Shown in pieces: positions 20,446 to 32,999 of a DNA stretch of 64,000 nucleotides. The DNA is from Hamiltosporidium tvaerminnensis. Lineage: Eukaryota; Microsporidia; Dubosqiidae. The stretch spans positions 124,001 to 188,000 of the forward strand of contig CM061254.1 of assembly GCA_022605425.2 (NCBI GenBank), given 5' to 3'. A model generated the notes under the pieces. It saw only the letters and a program-made list of their open reading frames with translations, was not told where the DNA came from and ran no database searches. Within the stretch, counting starts at the first letter, position 1; each line of letters begins with the position of its first letter. A program made the position numbers and the translations under genes.

Positions 20446-22785
20446 TTATATAGAATAGATGTCTATAGCCGAACCGAATTCGGATATTAAATAATTTCTT
20501 TCCTGCAACGAAATCTCAGGTTTTAATGTTCCGAAAGAACGCAACCTCTTAAAATACATTCTTTTAAAATAATATATGAACGATAAACTATCGCTAAAAA
20601 GCGATATACCTATACATTGAAGATATTTTAGCTTTTGTATCGCCAAAAAATCATATTTTCCTAAAATGATATCTAAAATATACAATTCTTCTATAATATA
20701 TAATTTATCAGCTGCAAACATATCGTAAAGTTTACAATTTTCTAATCTGCAAAAAGATAATTCCAAGCTTTTACATTTTGTCATGAAAGACAAATAAAAT
20801 AAATCGTTTTTTGATAGAAAATTTCCGAAATAATTAAATATTTTAATGTTTTTCAGCATATATGGACTAGAAAACGATAAAATGATGGAGTTACCCGGTA
20901 AATTACAATTACCCAAATTAATATAGTGCAATTTAGCATTACAAGCATTCCTAATTACAGGTAGTTTATCAAAGGCCTCTAATTCTATATGAATTGATTT
21001 AAGGTAAATATGGTTGTTAAGATTGATCATCCGGTGATTAGAATTTGGAATAGTTATCGGTTTTTTGCTTTTGATGGTCAAATATACAAGATTTTTATGG
21101 TTTTCAATTGATAGAAGTATATAAAGAGCATTCTTACAATTTATTATCTTCATGTTTTCAAGACTATCAGCGTATTTGCACCCCGAGAAAATCATAGAAT
21201 CCGAATTTAAAAACGTGCAACCTATATATATCATAGACTTTAGATTTCTAAAATTCTGAATACATTGTATTTCGTAGTCGTACAAATAAAAGTGAACTAA
21301 TTTTAGTCTTTTTAAAGTAAGATAGTATTGTTGATGAATTATATTATTATAATTGTAAATTGGACTTATTGTTTCAGATGTAATTGTGATATCTTCTAAA
21401 TTTTTTAAATTATATATTTTATTAAAGAAATCTTTCAAATTTGCAGAGCCAAAGCGAAACCCTATTCTCTTGAAAAGCAAATTATATGCTTCTAGACATG
21501 GTAGAACCATAAAATTATCGAAATCCTGTGTCTTATTTAAGGTCAGGAATAATTGTGTCAGATTGGGGAACATAACTACAAGATCGGCATATAAAAATAT
21601 AAACGATGTGCGAATATTTAAGATTTTCAGATTTAGTAATCTACCGATTAAATATTTTGGAAAGAAATATTGCCTTTGATCAATAATAATGTCACTGAGA
21701 ATAATATGTTCTAAAAAAGTAAAATTGGCTAACAATCGCATATTATTTTCGGTCAATATTGTACTTCGGATTTCTAATTTTTTAATATTTTTGAAAACGG
21801 CTATATTATTCAAATAAAGCAAAACTAACCCGATTTTTGTCTTTTGAGAAATTGTTACTGCGGCTATATTTCTTGAAAATATCTTCCGAAGACAAAACAT
21901 TTTTTTCACATGGACAAAATCTATATCAATTAAATATATTTCCTCAATTTCTTTAAAAAACAATAGAAAATGTAATAATTTGATATTATTTTCTTCAATT
22001 TTATTTTCGTATATTTTTTCTATAATATAAGAAGAAATGTTAAATTTTTTAACTTCAGTTGCTTTTTCATCAAATCTACGACCAATTTTACCTTTGCTTA
22101 TATCCTCTATATAATAGAAGTTTAGCTCATAAAATATTTCAATCATTCTAGATATTATCCAATTGAAGTAATTAGTGCAAAACCTTTCTTTATATTGTAA
22201 TACTTGGTTAATTCCATTGTATAAAGTATTGCCGGAAGCATGGATCATATAACCTTTAAGAATCTTGTAAAAGTTTTTATCTCCATATATACCAACAATA
22301 TACGAGAAATATAGAACATCTAATAATTTATCGATTGGAACATCGGTGTTCATAGAGTCGAAATTTGAGAACAATTGCAGACAGTATTTAAAATCTATAA
22401 AATAGAGCCTTTGATGTAGGTAAATCTTATCTCTACACTTACTCATCGGACTTAAATTTTCTGTAGATGGAATCAAACATATATTTTTTGGAAAAGAAAT
22501 TTTAACCATACTTAGCTCAAAATGTTTTAATTCATCTTTTCCATTTGGACATAAAAATAACTCATTTATAAAACGATGTAATCCTTCACATTCATATAAA
22601 ACATTCTTTTCTTCTGAATATAATGCATATCTGTTAGTTAATTCTCCTTTATCTCGGTTATAATTATTAGTTATAGAATCATTTATATTACAAGCATATA
22701 GTAAATCAAACTCTATCGATTCCTTCTTTTTCAATCTTTGGATTGTGCAATATGTCAGGTTTAACATGTAAATGACTGCATTCAT
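20446..22785 (-). CDS. Leucine-rich repeat protein (779 aa)
   Basis: A long uninterrupted minus-strand frame. Residues 1-250 are a non-repetitive region with a weakly hydrophobic start (MNAVIYMLNLTYC) and a Cys/Tyr-rich body. From about residue 265 to 760 it is built of irregular LRRs, for example IKKLEIRSTILTENNMRLL, LKILNIRTSFIFL, LEDITITSETIS, LKRLKLVHFYL, LKSMIYIGCTFL, LHYINLGNCNLPG and CKSLELSFCRLENC. This is the same general kind of protein as those at 13971 and 55527, but much more diverged; I see no shared N-terminal block. The ATG is the first in frame, and CCC lies 12-14 nt upstream. It probably acts as a protein-binding scaffold; partner unknown. Whether it is exported is uncertain because the N-terminal hydrophobic stretch is short. 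Confidence 0.8.
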   Translation of the reverse strand: MNAVIYMLNLTYCTIQRLKKKESIEFDLLYACNINDSITNNYNRDKGELTNRYALYSEEKNVLYECEGLHRFINELFLCPNGKDELKHFELSMVKISFPKNICLIPSTENLSPMSKCRDKIYLHQRLYFIDFKYCLQLFSNFDSMNTDVPIDKLLDVLYFSYIVGIYGDKNFYKILKGYMIHASGNTLYNGINQVLQYKERFCTNYFNWIISRMIEIFYELNFYYIEDISKGKIGRRFDEKATEVKKFNISSYIIEKIYENKIEENNIKLLHFLLFFKEIEEIYLIDIDFVHVKKMFCLRKIFSRNIAAVTISQKTKIGLVLLYLNNIAVFKNIKKLEIRSTILTENNMRLLANFTFLEHIILSDIIIDQRQYFFPKYLIGRLLNLKILNIRTSFIFLYADLVVMFPNLTQLFLTLNKTQDFDNFMVLPCLEAYNLLFKRIGFRFGSANLKDFFNKIYNLKNLEDITITSETISPIYNYNNIIHQQYYLTLKRLKLVHFYLYDYEIQCIQNFRNLKSMIYIGCTFLNSDSMIFSGCKYADSLENMKIINCKNALYILLSIENHKNLVYLTIKSKKPITIPNSNHRMINLNNHIYLKSIHIELEAFDKLPVIRNACNAKLHYINLGNCNLPGNSIILSFSSPYMLKNIKIFNYFGNFLSKNDLFYLSFMTKCKSLELSFCRLENCKLYDMFAADKLYIIEELYILDIILGKYDFLAIQKLKYLQCIGISLFSDSLSFIYYFKRMYFKRLRSFGTLKPEISLQERNYLISEFGSAIDIYSI

Positions 22786-22796
22786 TTGTATAAAAA

Positions 22797-22799
22797 GGG
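22797..22799 (-). promoter_or_regulatory. CCC motif before the 779-aa LRR gene
   Basis: On the minus strand TTCCCTTTTTATACAA directly precedes the ATG. It combines a CCC and a TATA-like run. Confidence 0.4.
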
Positions 22800-24599
22800 A
22801 AGAAAAAAATATTAAATTAATTTTAATAAAAAAATCTTTGCAATTGAATTTAAAAAAGGGATTTATTTAGCCTAAGAATGATATTTTTTTACAATCTACT
22901 TTTTATTTTTAAAAATCAGTGCATCAACTGATAAAAACGTGCAATTTATTTGGTTTATTGTTTTTTAGAACTTTTATAGGTTTTCTCGAAGATCAATCAA
23001 AGTATTGCAACTATTCCAAAAAAAATATTTACGGTAATTTAATTAACTGCTAGACAAAAATATACCTAAATCAATTTCTTTTTGGGTGTAAATATTTTTT
23101 GTGTTGTTTGTTTCCCTCTTAACATTCATCTGATCAATTTAGAAAGGAATCTAATTTTCTGTTTAAGTGGTGAAAAGAATTATTCTTGCAAATTTATTTT
23201 ACTGCTTTTACAGTTAAATATTAGTTTATTTTTGATATAATTAATCGTGGTTTTGTGTTTGACAGACATGATCGCATTTATATTGCATCTAAAGCCTATT
23301 TAGAAATGATGAGACGAATAAACAAAGAAAACAATTATATAAGATTATGTTTTGAGCCTGTTATAAATCTGAAAGAGAAAAGGATTAAAAAGCAATTATG
23401 CGCATTTTTCTTACGATCGCAACTATAAAACCAAAAGATTCATTCGATATGTGGTAATTCTAGAACATTAAGGTTTATAAATATTAAAAAATTCGTATTT
23501 TATTTCATCTAGCTTTGGTTTAAAGATAAAGAAATGCTTTATTGCATGGATCTCAAAACAAGTATCAAATTTGAAGGTAAAACCTCCTAATACGCGTTTT
23601 GGTTTTTAGTGCCGACGTTTTCCGTTATCGTTTTTCTAAATTTTTATTCTTGTAAACGATGTAAATATTTTCGATTTTAAGTCAGTATATCTGTTTAGAA
23701 TACATAGAGTGAACGAAAGAGGCATATAGTAGACTTTAATAGTGTGATATTGTCTTCATGTGTTTTGAACGTTTATTTAGTTGCTTAAGTTTATTTTTTT
23801 GACTCAAATGTAGGAAAATACTCAAATGTATAGAAATGTCTAACAAAACAATAAATGATATAAAATATAAGAAAAACATAGAAAATAAGTCTTACCGTAA
23901 ATAAAAATCCTAGTTTTTTTTATATTATTTCACATCATACTTCACAATGTTGATTATCAATTTTAATTTTCAAAAACAGCGTAAATCTAAATTTTTTGAA
24001 CGTATGATATTTACCATATAGATAATATAGGCTATATTTTTTTTCTGGCTAATTATGATATTAAGTATGGTTAATTTTTGAACAAATATACGACAAATAC
24101 CGATACAGGTATATTATTTTAAATATCTTATTTTTTATATTGACATATAAAACAAATATTTCACGTTCATAGTAAACCACATATATTGCGTAGTCTGTGA
24201 GAAGGGAAAGTAAGCAAATTTTTAATATGAATTATTTTTTTATTATCAAATCTCGAAAAACCAAATCATTAAAGATTTATTTTTATCTCTTAATATAGTC
24301 ACAAGCTTTATAAAAAGTCTGTCTTGAATTATTGGCGATAAAATATACACTTATAATATTTTTTGCTTGAATATTATATCTTATACAATCATTTTGTCGT
24401 AAATTCATTCCGAGTAACGACATTAACACCCCCTAAATATTTTTAAATAATTATTTCTTTTACCTCTAAGAAGGAGAGAAAATGAACTTAAACAGAAAAC
24501 CTTCAATCAATAAAAACCGTTCATTTTATACTATTAAAATGCCGACACACGGCACATTTTATTCGTAAAATGACGTTTCATAGATAAATCTAATGGTTT
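22800..24599. other. AT-rich spacer
   Basis: No gene or repeat recognised. Confidence 0.5.
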
Positions 24600-24604
24600 T
24601 TAAT

Positions 24605-25115
24605 AATCTTAGGATCTATTAGCAAATGGGTTAGGTCTTATTTATAAGTGTAGTGTAGAGATAATTCCTTATGTGATGACCTGGGACGGTATTGTGACAA
24701 AATACCAAAAGACTCATCTTAAGAAATTGCAAATACCTATGAATGTAGAGGCATACATACAATCCATAGTATACATGAAGACAGTCAAAACAATTTCTTT
24801 TGATCGACGAAGAGGAACTGAGTTTGGACCAAATGCCGAAAAGAGCTGGGAGAGAGCATAATTAAGTGTTATTTTAGGAGCTGAGAGGCATAAACAACCA
24901 AAACCCTCTTTAAAGCAAGTAGACAACGAGGAAGATGGTGTTAAAACGCAAAATACAAAAAATATTTTACCCTTATGTTAGATGGCATAACCACAGCAAA
25001 GGAACCAACAACTAATACAAACGACGAGTTGGAGTTGAAAAATGAGATAGAAGTGGTTGAAATGGTGGAAATAATTATTTAGAAAAGAGAAAAATTTGTT
25101 AACCCAGAATTTTAT
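24605..25115 (+). mobile_element. 3' end of an R4/Dong-like non-LTR retrotransposon (relic)
   Basis: A plus-strand frame running from about 24614 to 24980 reads LLANGLGLIYKCS, EIIPYVMTWDGIVTKY, NVEAYIQSIV and ISFDRRRG. After one TAA at about 24859 it continues in frame as LSVILGAERHKQPKPSLKQ. From memory of the family, this matches the C-terminal (restriction-like endonuclease) end of R4/Dong-type proteins, where an RKYD-LLANELG block precedes a TWDG-VVT block. The homologous end of a second relic lies at 37.34-37.60 kb on the minus strand. The 3' region down to GTTAACCCAGAATTTTATTAAA (split: GTTAACCCAGAATTTTAT then TAAA) also aligns with that relic, so this is probably the true 3' terminus. 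It is 5'-truncated and dead (in-frame stop, lost reading frame before 24614). Confidence 0.65.
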
Positions 25116-28100
25116 TAAATAATTTAATAATCTTTAATTAAGTTAGATGAGAAACAATTTATACATATTTGAACGGAGGAGTTTAGACGATAAGATAACG
25201 CCGTAATAAATTCAGAGGGGTACTTTGATAGCAAAACATACCAGTGGGTTTAATGGAATGTAATAAAAATTAGTTTGAAAGTTTTTAGTTAATTCATGTA
25301 AAGTTTTCTAAATAATAAAGCACAAATAGGGTAAAAATGTCTTTTCCATACGTCAGTAAGTTTGTGAGCTAAAAAACATTTTTTTTAATTAATATATTCG
25401 TTTATAATCAGTTGGCAAATATTTGTCTTTTTTCATGAAGATATTCATTTCATATCACTGCTGCATTATGAGGATAGAGTCTCGTGCTATATGTCGAATT
25501 CAATGTTTAATATTTTAATAAGAGCCTTTTCCTTGTTGTAATCTTCAATTTTTTTTAGAATTTTGAATATAAAGCAGAAGATTAATGAAAAGACCAGCTG
25601 GTTAAATATTGGTGTTGTTAAAACCAAAATATGAAAAGCTGGTTCGAATTTTTTTTATTCTAGGGTTTATGTTATTTCGAATTTTTTTGAGCGTTAAAAT
25701 TTTTCGGAATAATATAATGGCCATCGATTAAAACTTAGTTGCATGTTTTTCTACTTCGTTCTTTTCCCTACAGATGGAACACAATTCACGAATAGATTAA
25801 AGCCACCAAAGTTGCGCGTTCCAGAAACATTTTTCTTTTGATTGATTTGGCTGTCCGTGCAGCCAAACTTTCTTGCTAAAGATAATGAGTGCACTGACCG
25901 GGGTGGGCACCTGGCTTTTCAGAAGCAAATTTCATAAATTCTAATTCTAGACTAATGGCTTTCGTTGAACGTTTAAGAAAAAAATTTATTTTCTCAGGAA
26001 ATTAAACATGAGTAAGAAATGTTAAAATTTCACTTCCACTTTAGAGTTTAATTTGTTTAAATCACTCTAGCAATACAAAAATTAAGAAAAGTTTGGAAAC
26101 TTATTTTAATTTTCATGCCTTATTCTTTCTGCGCTAAATAATAAATTTTTGCTTTTTAAAGGTATAAATAGTTTTATTCATAAAAATTATCTTTTCGGTT
26201 TTCTTCCAAACAAGATTAAAATATTTATCAATTTTGTTTAATTTTCATACAATATACTATCGAATAATTTCAAGAAATTATGAGGTAAAGGAAACTTTCA
26301 TATGTGATACATTTTTTTCAACCAGTTTGATCTTTCTTTTTGGTTTCAAATCCGAATTTTCATATATGTTTATGGTCGGGTTCTTTAATAATACCAACGT
26401 GGTCTAAAATATGAATTAAAATTATATTTTTAATACTTCTAAAGTGAAGCGCAAATAAGCTCATTTAAAATAGTTTTTTTTTCCATATGGCGGTAAAAGT
26501 GATGTGAAATTATTTTTAGATTTCTAAAGAAGCGAAATAAAAATAATATTATTTTTTCTATAAGATTTTGAAATAGAGAAGAAAGTCCATAATATAGATA
26601 AAATTTTTCTCATATTTCTATGTTATTATAAATTTAACTATATATCAACCAGGCTGAAATTATAGGATAATTTCCATTTACAACCAACAAAAGTAGTTTG
26701 CTCAGTGGTGTGTGAATACGTTGCATCTGTGAGACATGAACAATATATTCTTAATGAAGCCTGATATAAGCTTTAGGTCATATTTTTGATATAAATTGTA
26801 ACCCTTTTTATACCCTGTGTAAGCAATAAAGAAATATATTAGTAGATGTTTATTTTTTTTGGGCAATGGAGAAAAAGCGGAAATCTAATTTGTATTATAA
26901 GGCTATCAAAACTAGCTCAGTTCCTGATGCACTAACAAAAGAATGAATATTGACGAACACTGAATACGGATTGTGCTATAAAATGAGTTCTAAATACTAA
27001 ATGAGGAAAATATTTGAGTATATATATTGAGGAAACCTAGGATGTTAGGAGTGCAGTTCTCTATGTTACAAAATAACGCTTTAAATCCAGTAATAAAATA
27101 TTGCATATGACATTTTTGTAAAAAAATATGGTAATCACATTTATAAAACATTTAATGAATATATATTTTTCATTTTGCGCTCATCTTCAAGTAAGATTGT
27201 TTCAGTATGAATTCGCGCATGAAAAGAACCCAACAGTGGCTTTCTTAACACACATCGGAATCTATACGTTACCTAAGCTATATTTTTAGATGTTTTATAT
27301 TATCTCGATGTTTTATTAGATGCATTCTAGTGAGTTATACTCCTGCATTAATAGTATTTGTAATCTTTTTAGAACACTGAATATCATTTTTTCAATAACG
27401 TTCGATAGAATTTATTAAATAATGTTTCCACCGATAATTTATAAATAAGGCATAATTAGTTGTTGATAGCGCACGTCTTTAATTTTATCTGCCTAAAAGT
27501 GTTAAATATATCCCAAGATGTGATTCGCTGTCTCATTAGCGTTTTTATATATTTACTTATAACAAAAAATTGAGTATATATTCACAAAGTTAGAAATCAA
27601 TCATTCTAATGTTTCTTCTTCGATCCGAGGTAATAGTTCATGAGATATTTTTAATTCTTGAACAATTGTTTTCCAGACCATTTTCTGTATTCTATAGGTA
27701 GAACTAAACATAAAAAGTTCATAATTTAAACGAAGAATCTAGTCACATCATATGCGAGAATTGCTTTTTTGAGTTACAAAAGGCTAAATCTTTACCGAAA
27801 TTGATACAGGGGTCGAAACGCGACTTTTGCACTTCCTAACACTTCTAGTCTTAGTGCATGGAATGCTGCCACACTATCTGCCTTACTTTCTATGTCTGTA
27901 GTCTTCTCGAAGAATCAATCAAACCCGCAAGCTCATGCCTTGTAATATCAGTAACATTATTTGTGTTTTTTTGGTTTAAATTTCGTTATATAAATTTTCG
28001 TTTTGATTATATTCTAATATTTTTCTATTGACTTAATTCATAGTTATAAATTGCTGCAATAAAATTTAGAATCTTCAAAAAAGAGGCCCTATATTCTTAC

Positions 28101-29339
28101 TATAAGGATTGCACCTCCCCTGGTGTACCTATCTTTACCTTTTTAACACACTTCTAAAGAACTAAGAGTCATATACATTTTTATCGACTTAAATCATCCA
28201 TTTCTCTTTTAAGATTTTTTGGGAACTATAGCATTTTTTAAATCATGTTATAAAGCCTCCATTTGTTTACTAACATCTATAAACACTGTATTCAGATTAT
28301 AGAATCACCAAGCTCACGCCATAGCGCTCTTATACGATAGAGATACAAAATTTTGCATATTTAACAATCCCATAATTTATTTAGGCATTTAATATAAATC
28401 ACAACGCCCTAACTCCTAATTTAAATTTATCCGGGCATCTTTTAACGACATAAATATAGTGTATCTGTTGTTCTTCTATAGATAACGAATATTTTTGGAT
28501 TAAATCTTTTAGAAGAGTAGTTATATTTACCAGACCTCGATGTAGCATACTTGCCTATTTACTTCCTAATCTAATATTGTTTAAATGGTTTATATTCAAT
28601 AGTTTAGATCAATCTTCGATGTTTCTACATCAGAAGCGTAAAGGCACCAACGACTACGAGAAATCGGAATAGTAAAAAACCGCATCATTATGTATTTTTC
28701 TTTTAAACTTTTTATTGAGTATGCAGCCCAACAAATTTATGATCAAAACAAAGAGATAATTTTCTAACTATATCTTGTTAAAATTTGCATCTTTTAATCT
28801 GGGTGATTCAAGATTTTTCGACATTCCACTAAATTAAAATTTTAGGTTATAGGTTTTACCACCCAAATAATGAGATATAAGCAGCAATATAGAGTTTTTA
28901 GATGCATTCAAGCCATTAAATATACTATATGAATACAGAAGCATTGTTCGGTAAATCAACTGATTATTGCAATTCTTCCATCCATTTTATTTCTATGACT
29001 CGTTTGAGAGCACCTGTGCTTTTACTCTGCAAAACCTTACCGCTCTTAATATATATTTGCTAGCAACCCTGCCAAAAAATCAAATAATTGTTCGATGTTA
29101 AATATTTTTCCTTTTAATTTCTCGTTTTATAGTACCTTATTGCTTTATAAACTTTTTAATACGAGCCATTTTCTATATTCAGACTTAAATTTTAAAATTT
29201 TGCAATAAAAAATAAGTCCTGGCTATTAAGATGCATTATTTTTAGAAAAAGACTATAAAGACTTTTTATATCCTCAATAGTTAATTAGTTTTCATCAAAA
29301 TTTACGACAATTTAAGAAACAAATATGGAAAGTGAAACG
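25116..29339. other. Spacer with scattered minus-strand coding relics
   Basis: No intact gene. Islands of higher G+C read as broken protein on the minus strand: about 25780-25920 (SLAARTAKSIKRKMFLER), 27780-27960 (ITRHELAGLIDSSRRLQT, then SKADSVAAFHALRLEVLG in another frame), 28190-28340 (VFIDVSKQMEAL, LKNAIVPKKS) and 29000-29060 (SGKVLQSKSTGALKRVIE). The last has relatives at 53.3 and 59.1 kb (+), so at least part of this is retroelement debris. Long A/T stretches separate the islands. Confidence 0.45.
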
Positions 29340-32300
29340 AGGCCATAATGAAACAACTGAATTTACCAGTTTTTGTTTGAAAGGTATATTAAAGATGAAA
29401 ATACAGAATATCAAAGAAATAGGAAAGTATTGCTTGTGAAAGATTTAATCCCAAATTGATGCATATGCAATACCGATAGAGGAGAATCTTTTTTTTGCTT
29501 TTTATAAAGAGGAAACGTAATATCAGAAGAAATCTAATTGTGAATGTTTTTAGTTATTATTCTAGTCTATATTTTGGCGAAGTAAATATATTTAAAAAAC
29601 TTCTGTAAGATATTACGTAATAGAAACTAAAAAATGTATTTTTTGGTCGAAGTTTGTTTTGAACAGCCAGAAAGAGAAATAAATGAAGGTTTCATAAGAA
29701 ATTACAACATCTTTTGTTAAATATACAATATTTAGTTTAAATTGTGGGTTTGTATGAATATAATGTGCAAAAAAATGGCTTATAACACCAAAGTTAATTG
29801 AATCTTAGCAGCAGACATATTTCTCATAATTATGATTCTAAAAACCTGGCAAAATGTTAATCGGAATACTATAAATGTAAAAAGAACATAAAAAAGCCCA
29901 AAAAAATTATAAGGAACAAATTAAACTTAAAATGGATTTTATTATTTAGATTAATAGATTTATCGAACAATTACAGTAATATTATAGATTATCAAGTCTT
30001 CTAATCTTCTTTTATTATCAGCAGAAATCTTTGAATTTATTAAAACAATATGATTCAGGTGCTTTAACGATGAAGTAATTGAAATTGAAGAAAAATCGAT
30101 TTCGAAAGTGCAATCTTTGAAATGAAGATGGGTTAATAAATATTGTTGATTTATGAATTGGAATATTTCGTAAGTGATAACTGTTTTTGTTAGAATCAAT
30201 GTATTTAGTTTTGTAAAACACATTAGATCGTTCTCTTTAGGAGAATTTCTAAAAATTGAATTTTCCAAAGTAATAGAGAGATATTTAAGATTCTTAATCT
30301 GACTTAACAAATAAAAATCATAGATATCCAACGAATTTTCCGGGATTTTCAATCTTTCTAATGATGAAAATAGAGATTTTTGAAGAATATATCTTATCAA
30401 ACCTTCTTTAAGATTACACCTAGAAAGTCTTAATTCTTTAAGAAATTCAAATCGATTTAAGAATACCATATTTTCTTGTATAAGTTTAGAATCAGATAAA
30501 TCAATTACATACAGATTTTTCTCAAAGGAATATTCTTGATTCAAATACTTGAACTCAACATAAGATGGTAAGCTACAAAGTTTTAAAGTTTCCAAAACTT
30601 TAAACTTTCTTAAACATGCAATGGCATTAAAATCAAGACAGCTTTTACTTAAATCCAGTATTTTTGTGGATATGTGTAAAGAATTTAGATCTAGCATTTT
30701 TTGGTAGATTTTCTGAATTTAAATCTCGCAGAGACAAGCTTGTAGCTTTAAAGTTACTCGAATAAAAATTCATGAAATTTTTGTTTAAAAAACACCCAGA
30801 AATGTCTAATGAACTATAATTTCTTTGCAACAATGAAAAATATTTTGTTCTGTTGAGCCTTAAAAAATCTACATTTTTCATGCTCAAAAATTCCAACGCA
30901 TTGGATTTAACTAAAAAATTTATTACTTTATAGCCCAAACGAGAATTATCTAGTTTTAAATCACACAATGTATAAATTCCATCATATAATTCCAAATCTC
31001 TATTATACTTCCCGTCAAATGTAGACCATTACAAATCTAGATATTCTATTTTCAGATTTCTCAAAGATTTGAAAAACGCTGCTGTCAAAACAAGAGTATT
31101 TACTTTAAGTGTTTTCAATTTTGGAAAGCAAAAATTCAGATGGCATAAAAATTTACTATAAGCAGGTAATTTGCAGGTATAAAGAATCAGGGATTCGATT
31201 TTGCACAATATTTTTATAAAATTTAGAAAATCTTCAGATATGTTCACCCGCTCTAGTTCTAAAAATTTTATTTCATTATTCTTTTGCGAAATGATTGATT
31301 CAAAGACATGTGAATTGCAAAGGTCAAAATCTGAATCTATTACTTTTAGTGCTACATTTTCATATTTACAAGCTTTAACTTTTTCTTTAAATTCTGAATT
31401 ATATATATTATCATTAGAAATTTTAATACCTATAATCTTAAATAAGGAGATGAGCCAATAAAATAATCTAAGTTCATCGTCAGATTCTGTTTTTAAAATA
31501 TTGATTACTTCTGGGGTAGTTCGTATGTAAATTTCATCGATATTCTTTTTATCGAATAAATAGAAGTTAATTTGACTTTCCCTTTTCGAAAAAGATAATA
31601 TATTAGTATTTTTATCAAATCTTACATCGACATACTCAAAAAAGGTATGTAGAAAAGGTAAGAACAATGATTTTTGAATCAAAAATTTATTTTCAAGCGT
31701 TACAGTGTCTATGTTACTCGAAATATCGTTCTTGTAGATGATTAAACATGGAATTAGATGATTATATACTTTACATATTACATTCGATTCTGCGTAACAA
31801 AGCAAATCATAAAAAAGCTCTAAAAGAGTGATAAAACCATCGAATTTGATTTCTAAACACTTTTTATGATAACCGAAACGTATAATAAAAAGAAAAATTT
31901 CAAATGTTGTAATATCAACATTGGTTTTTGTGAATTCAGTAACATTATATTTTACATGATTCAATTCAGAAGCAATATATTTGTCAAAATATTTTGATTG
32001 AATTAGAAATTTATTGGAATAATCGAATGTTATACTAGTATTCGTTTTTACTATCCATTCGCTGTTTTCAAATTCAATCAAATCAGAGATCTTTCGTTTT
32101 TTATTTGAGTATTGCTCTATCGGTTTCATTTCTTCACTGCCAGATATACTTTCCTCATTATTTTGACAATGATTTGGTGAATCGCACAGGGCATCTGTTA
32201 TTATGTTTGACTTAAGTAAAATCAAATCGTGCCTTCTTTTTTTGCTTGAAATCTCGCTATCATTGGGGTTTGTTACGGAAGCAATTATCAGATCTGTTTC

Positions 32301-32700
32301 ATGTAGAAGAGTTGTAAGCGCAGGTGTATCCTCTGATACGTCCTGAAAATTTAATTTCGGCTGTATCTTTGACGCTCTTTTATCAGACGGACGAGCTTCA
32401 CAGAAAATATCTAAATTATCAAAGGTTTTATTGCAATTTACAGTAGAATTTTCGACTTCATTTAAAAAAGAAATTTCGATTTGCAAGCATGCACTTTCAT
32501 TCAACAAAAGTAAATGCAACAAAAATATCGGAAATATATCAAAGATGTTGAAGATGATCGATCTAGTAATACTCGTAACTTTTTTATGAATTACTTCCTT
32601 TTTATAAAACTTACAATAAATATTATCATCATTGATTTTATCCATAAAATAATTTTTTTATTGTAATTTATATATTTAATAAAGAGATAAAAAGGTTATA
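29340..32700 (-). repeat. Inverted segmental duplication, arm 1
   Basis: The segment holding the LRR pseudogene matches 55440-58830 in inverted orientation. Similarity includes the 5' flank just before the start codon (AAATTACAAT near 32670 read on the minus strand; AAATTACAATT near 55501) and a long 3' flank, where CTTCGACCAAAAAATACATT is shared at about 29640 (-) and 58515 (+). Identity is highest in a core of about 1.3 kb. Confidence 0.85.
29960..32645 (-). pseudogene. LRR pseudogene, inverted paralogue of the 55527 gene
   Basis: The paralogue at 55527-58208 is intact; this copy has two clear lesions. At 31029 a TCA codon of the intact gene is TAA here (Leu-Asp-Leu-stop-Trp-Ser-Thr against Leu-Asp-Leu-Ser-Trp-Ser-Thr). 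Near 30706 one extra C (CTACCAAAAAATG against CTACAAAAAATG) shifts the frame, which then continues to a shared stop at 29960. A three-base insertion (extra Ser in LPSYVEFKYL) keeps frame. Residues 1-480 are only moderately similar to the intact paralogue (same hydrophobic segment at about 28-48, same KKRR/KKRK motifs), while everything after that is almost identical. If translated, only the first 538 residues would be made: hydrophobic segment, basic motifs, helical region and the first LRRs. Confidence 0.85.
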
Positions 32701-32999
32701 AATTAAATTATTCAATAAGTTTACTTCAATAAAATTTTAAATTTAGGATTTTTATTAATTTTTATAATCTAAAATATAGTAATTTACTATATATAAAACC
32801 TGTTTATTGTAATAATTTCTCTTTGCACATTTTTGCAGTAAATAAAAATTATCCCATATTGGGTTATTTTCTATCTCGGTTTTGTTAACTCAGTTCTGCT
32901 TGATACTCGCTTAATTTGACTTTTTTATAGATCTACCACTTTTTTTATATTTAGAGTCGAGGCTCTAACCTTGCTGAATTTATTTAGATAGCGCTGTTT
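32701..32999. other. Spacer
   Basis: AT-rich, nothing seen. Confidence 0.5.

Noticed and set aside
25620-25660. GGTTCGAATT resembling a tRNA T-loop
   Set aside because: No matching stems or anticodon arm upstream; it runs straight into a T tract.
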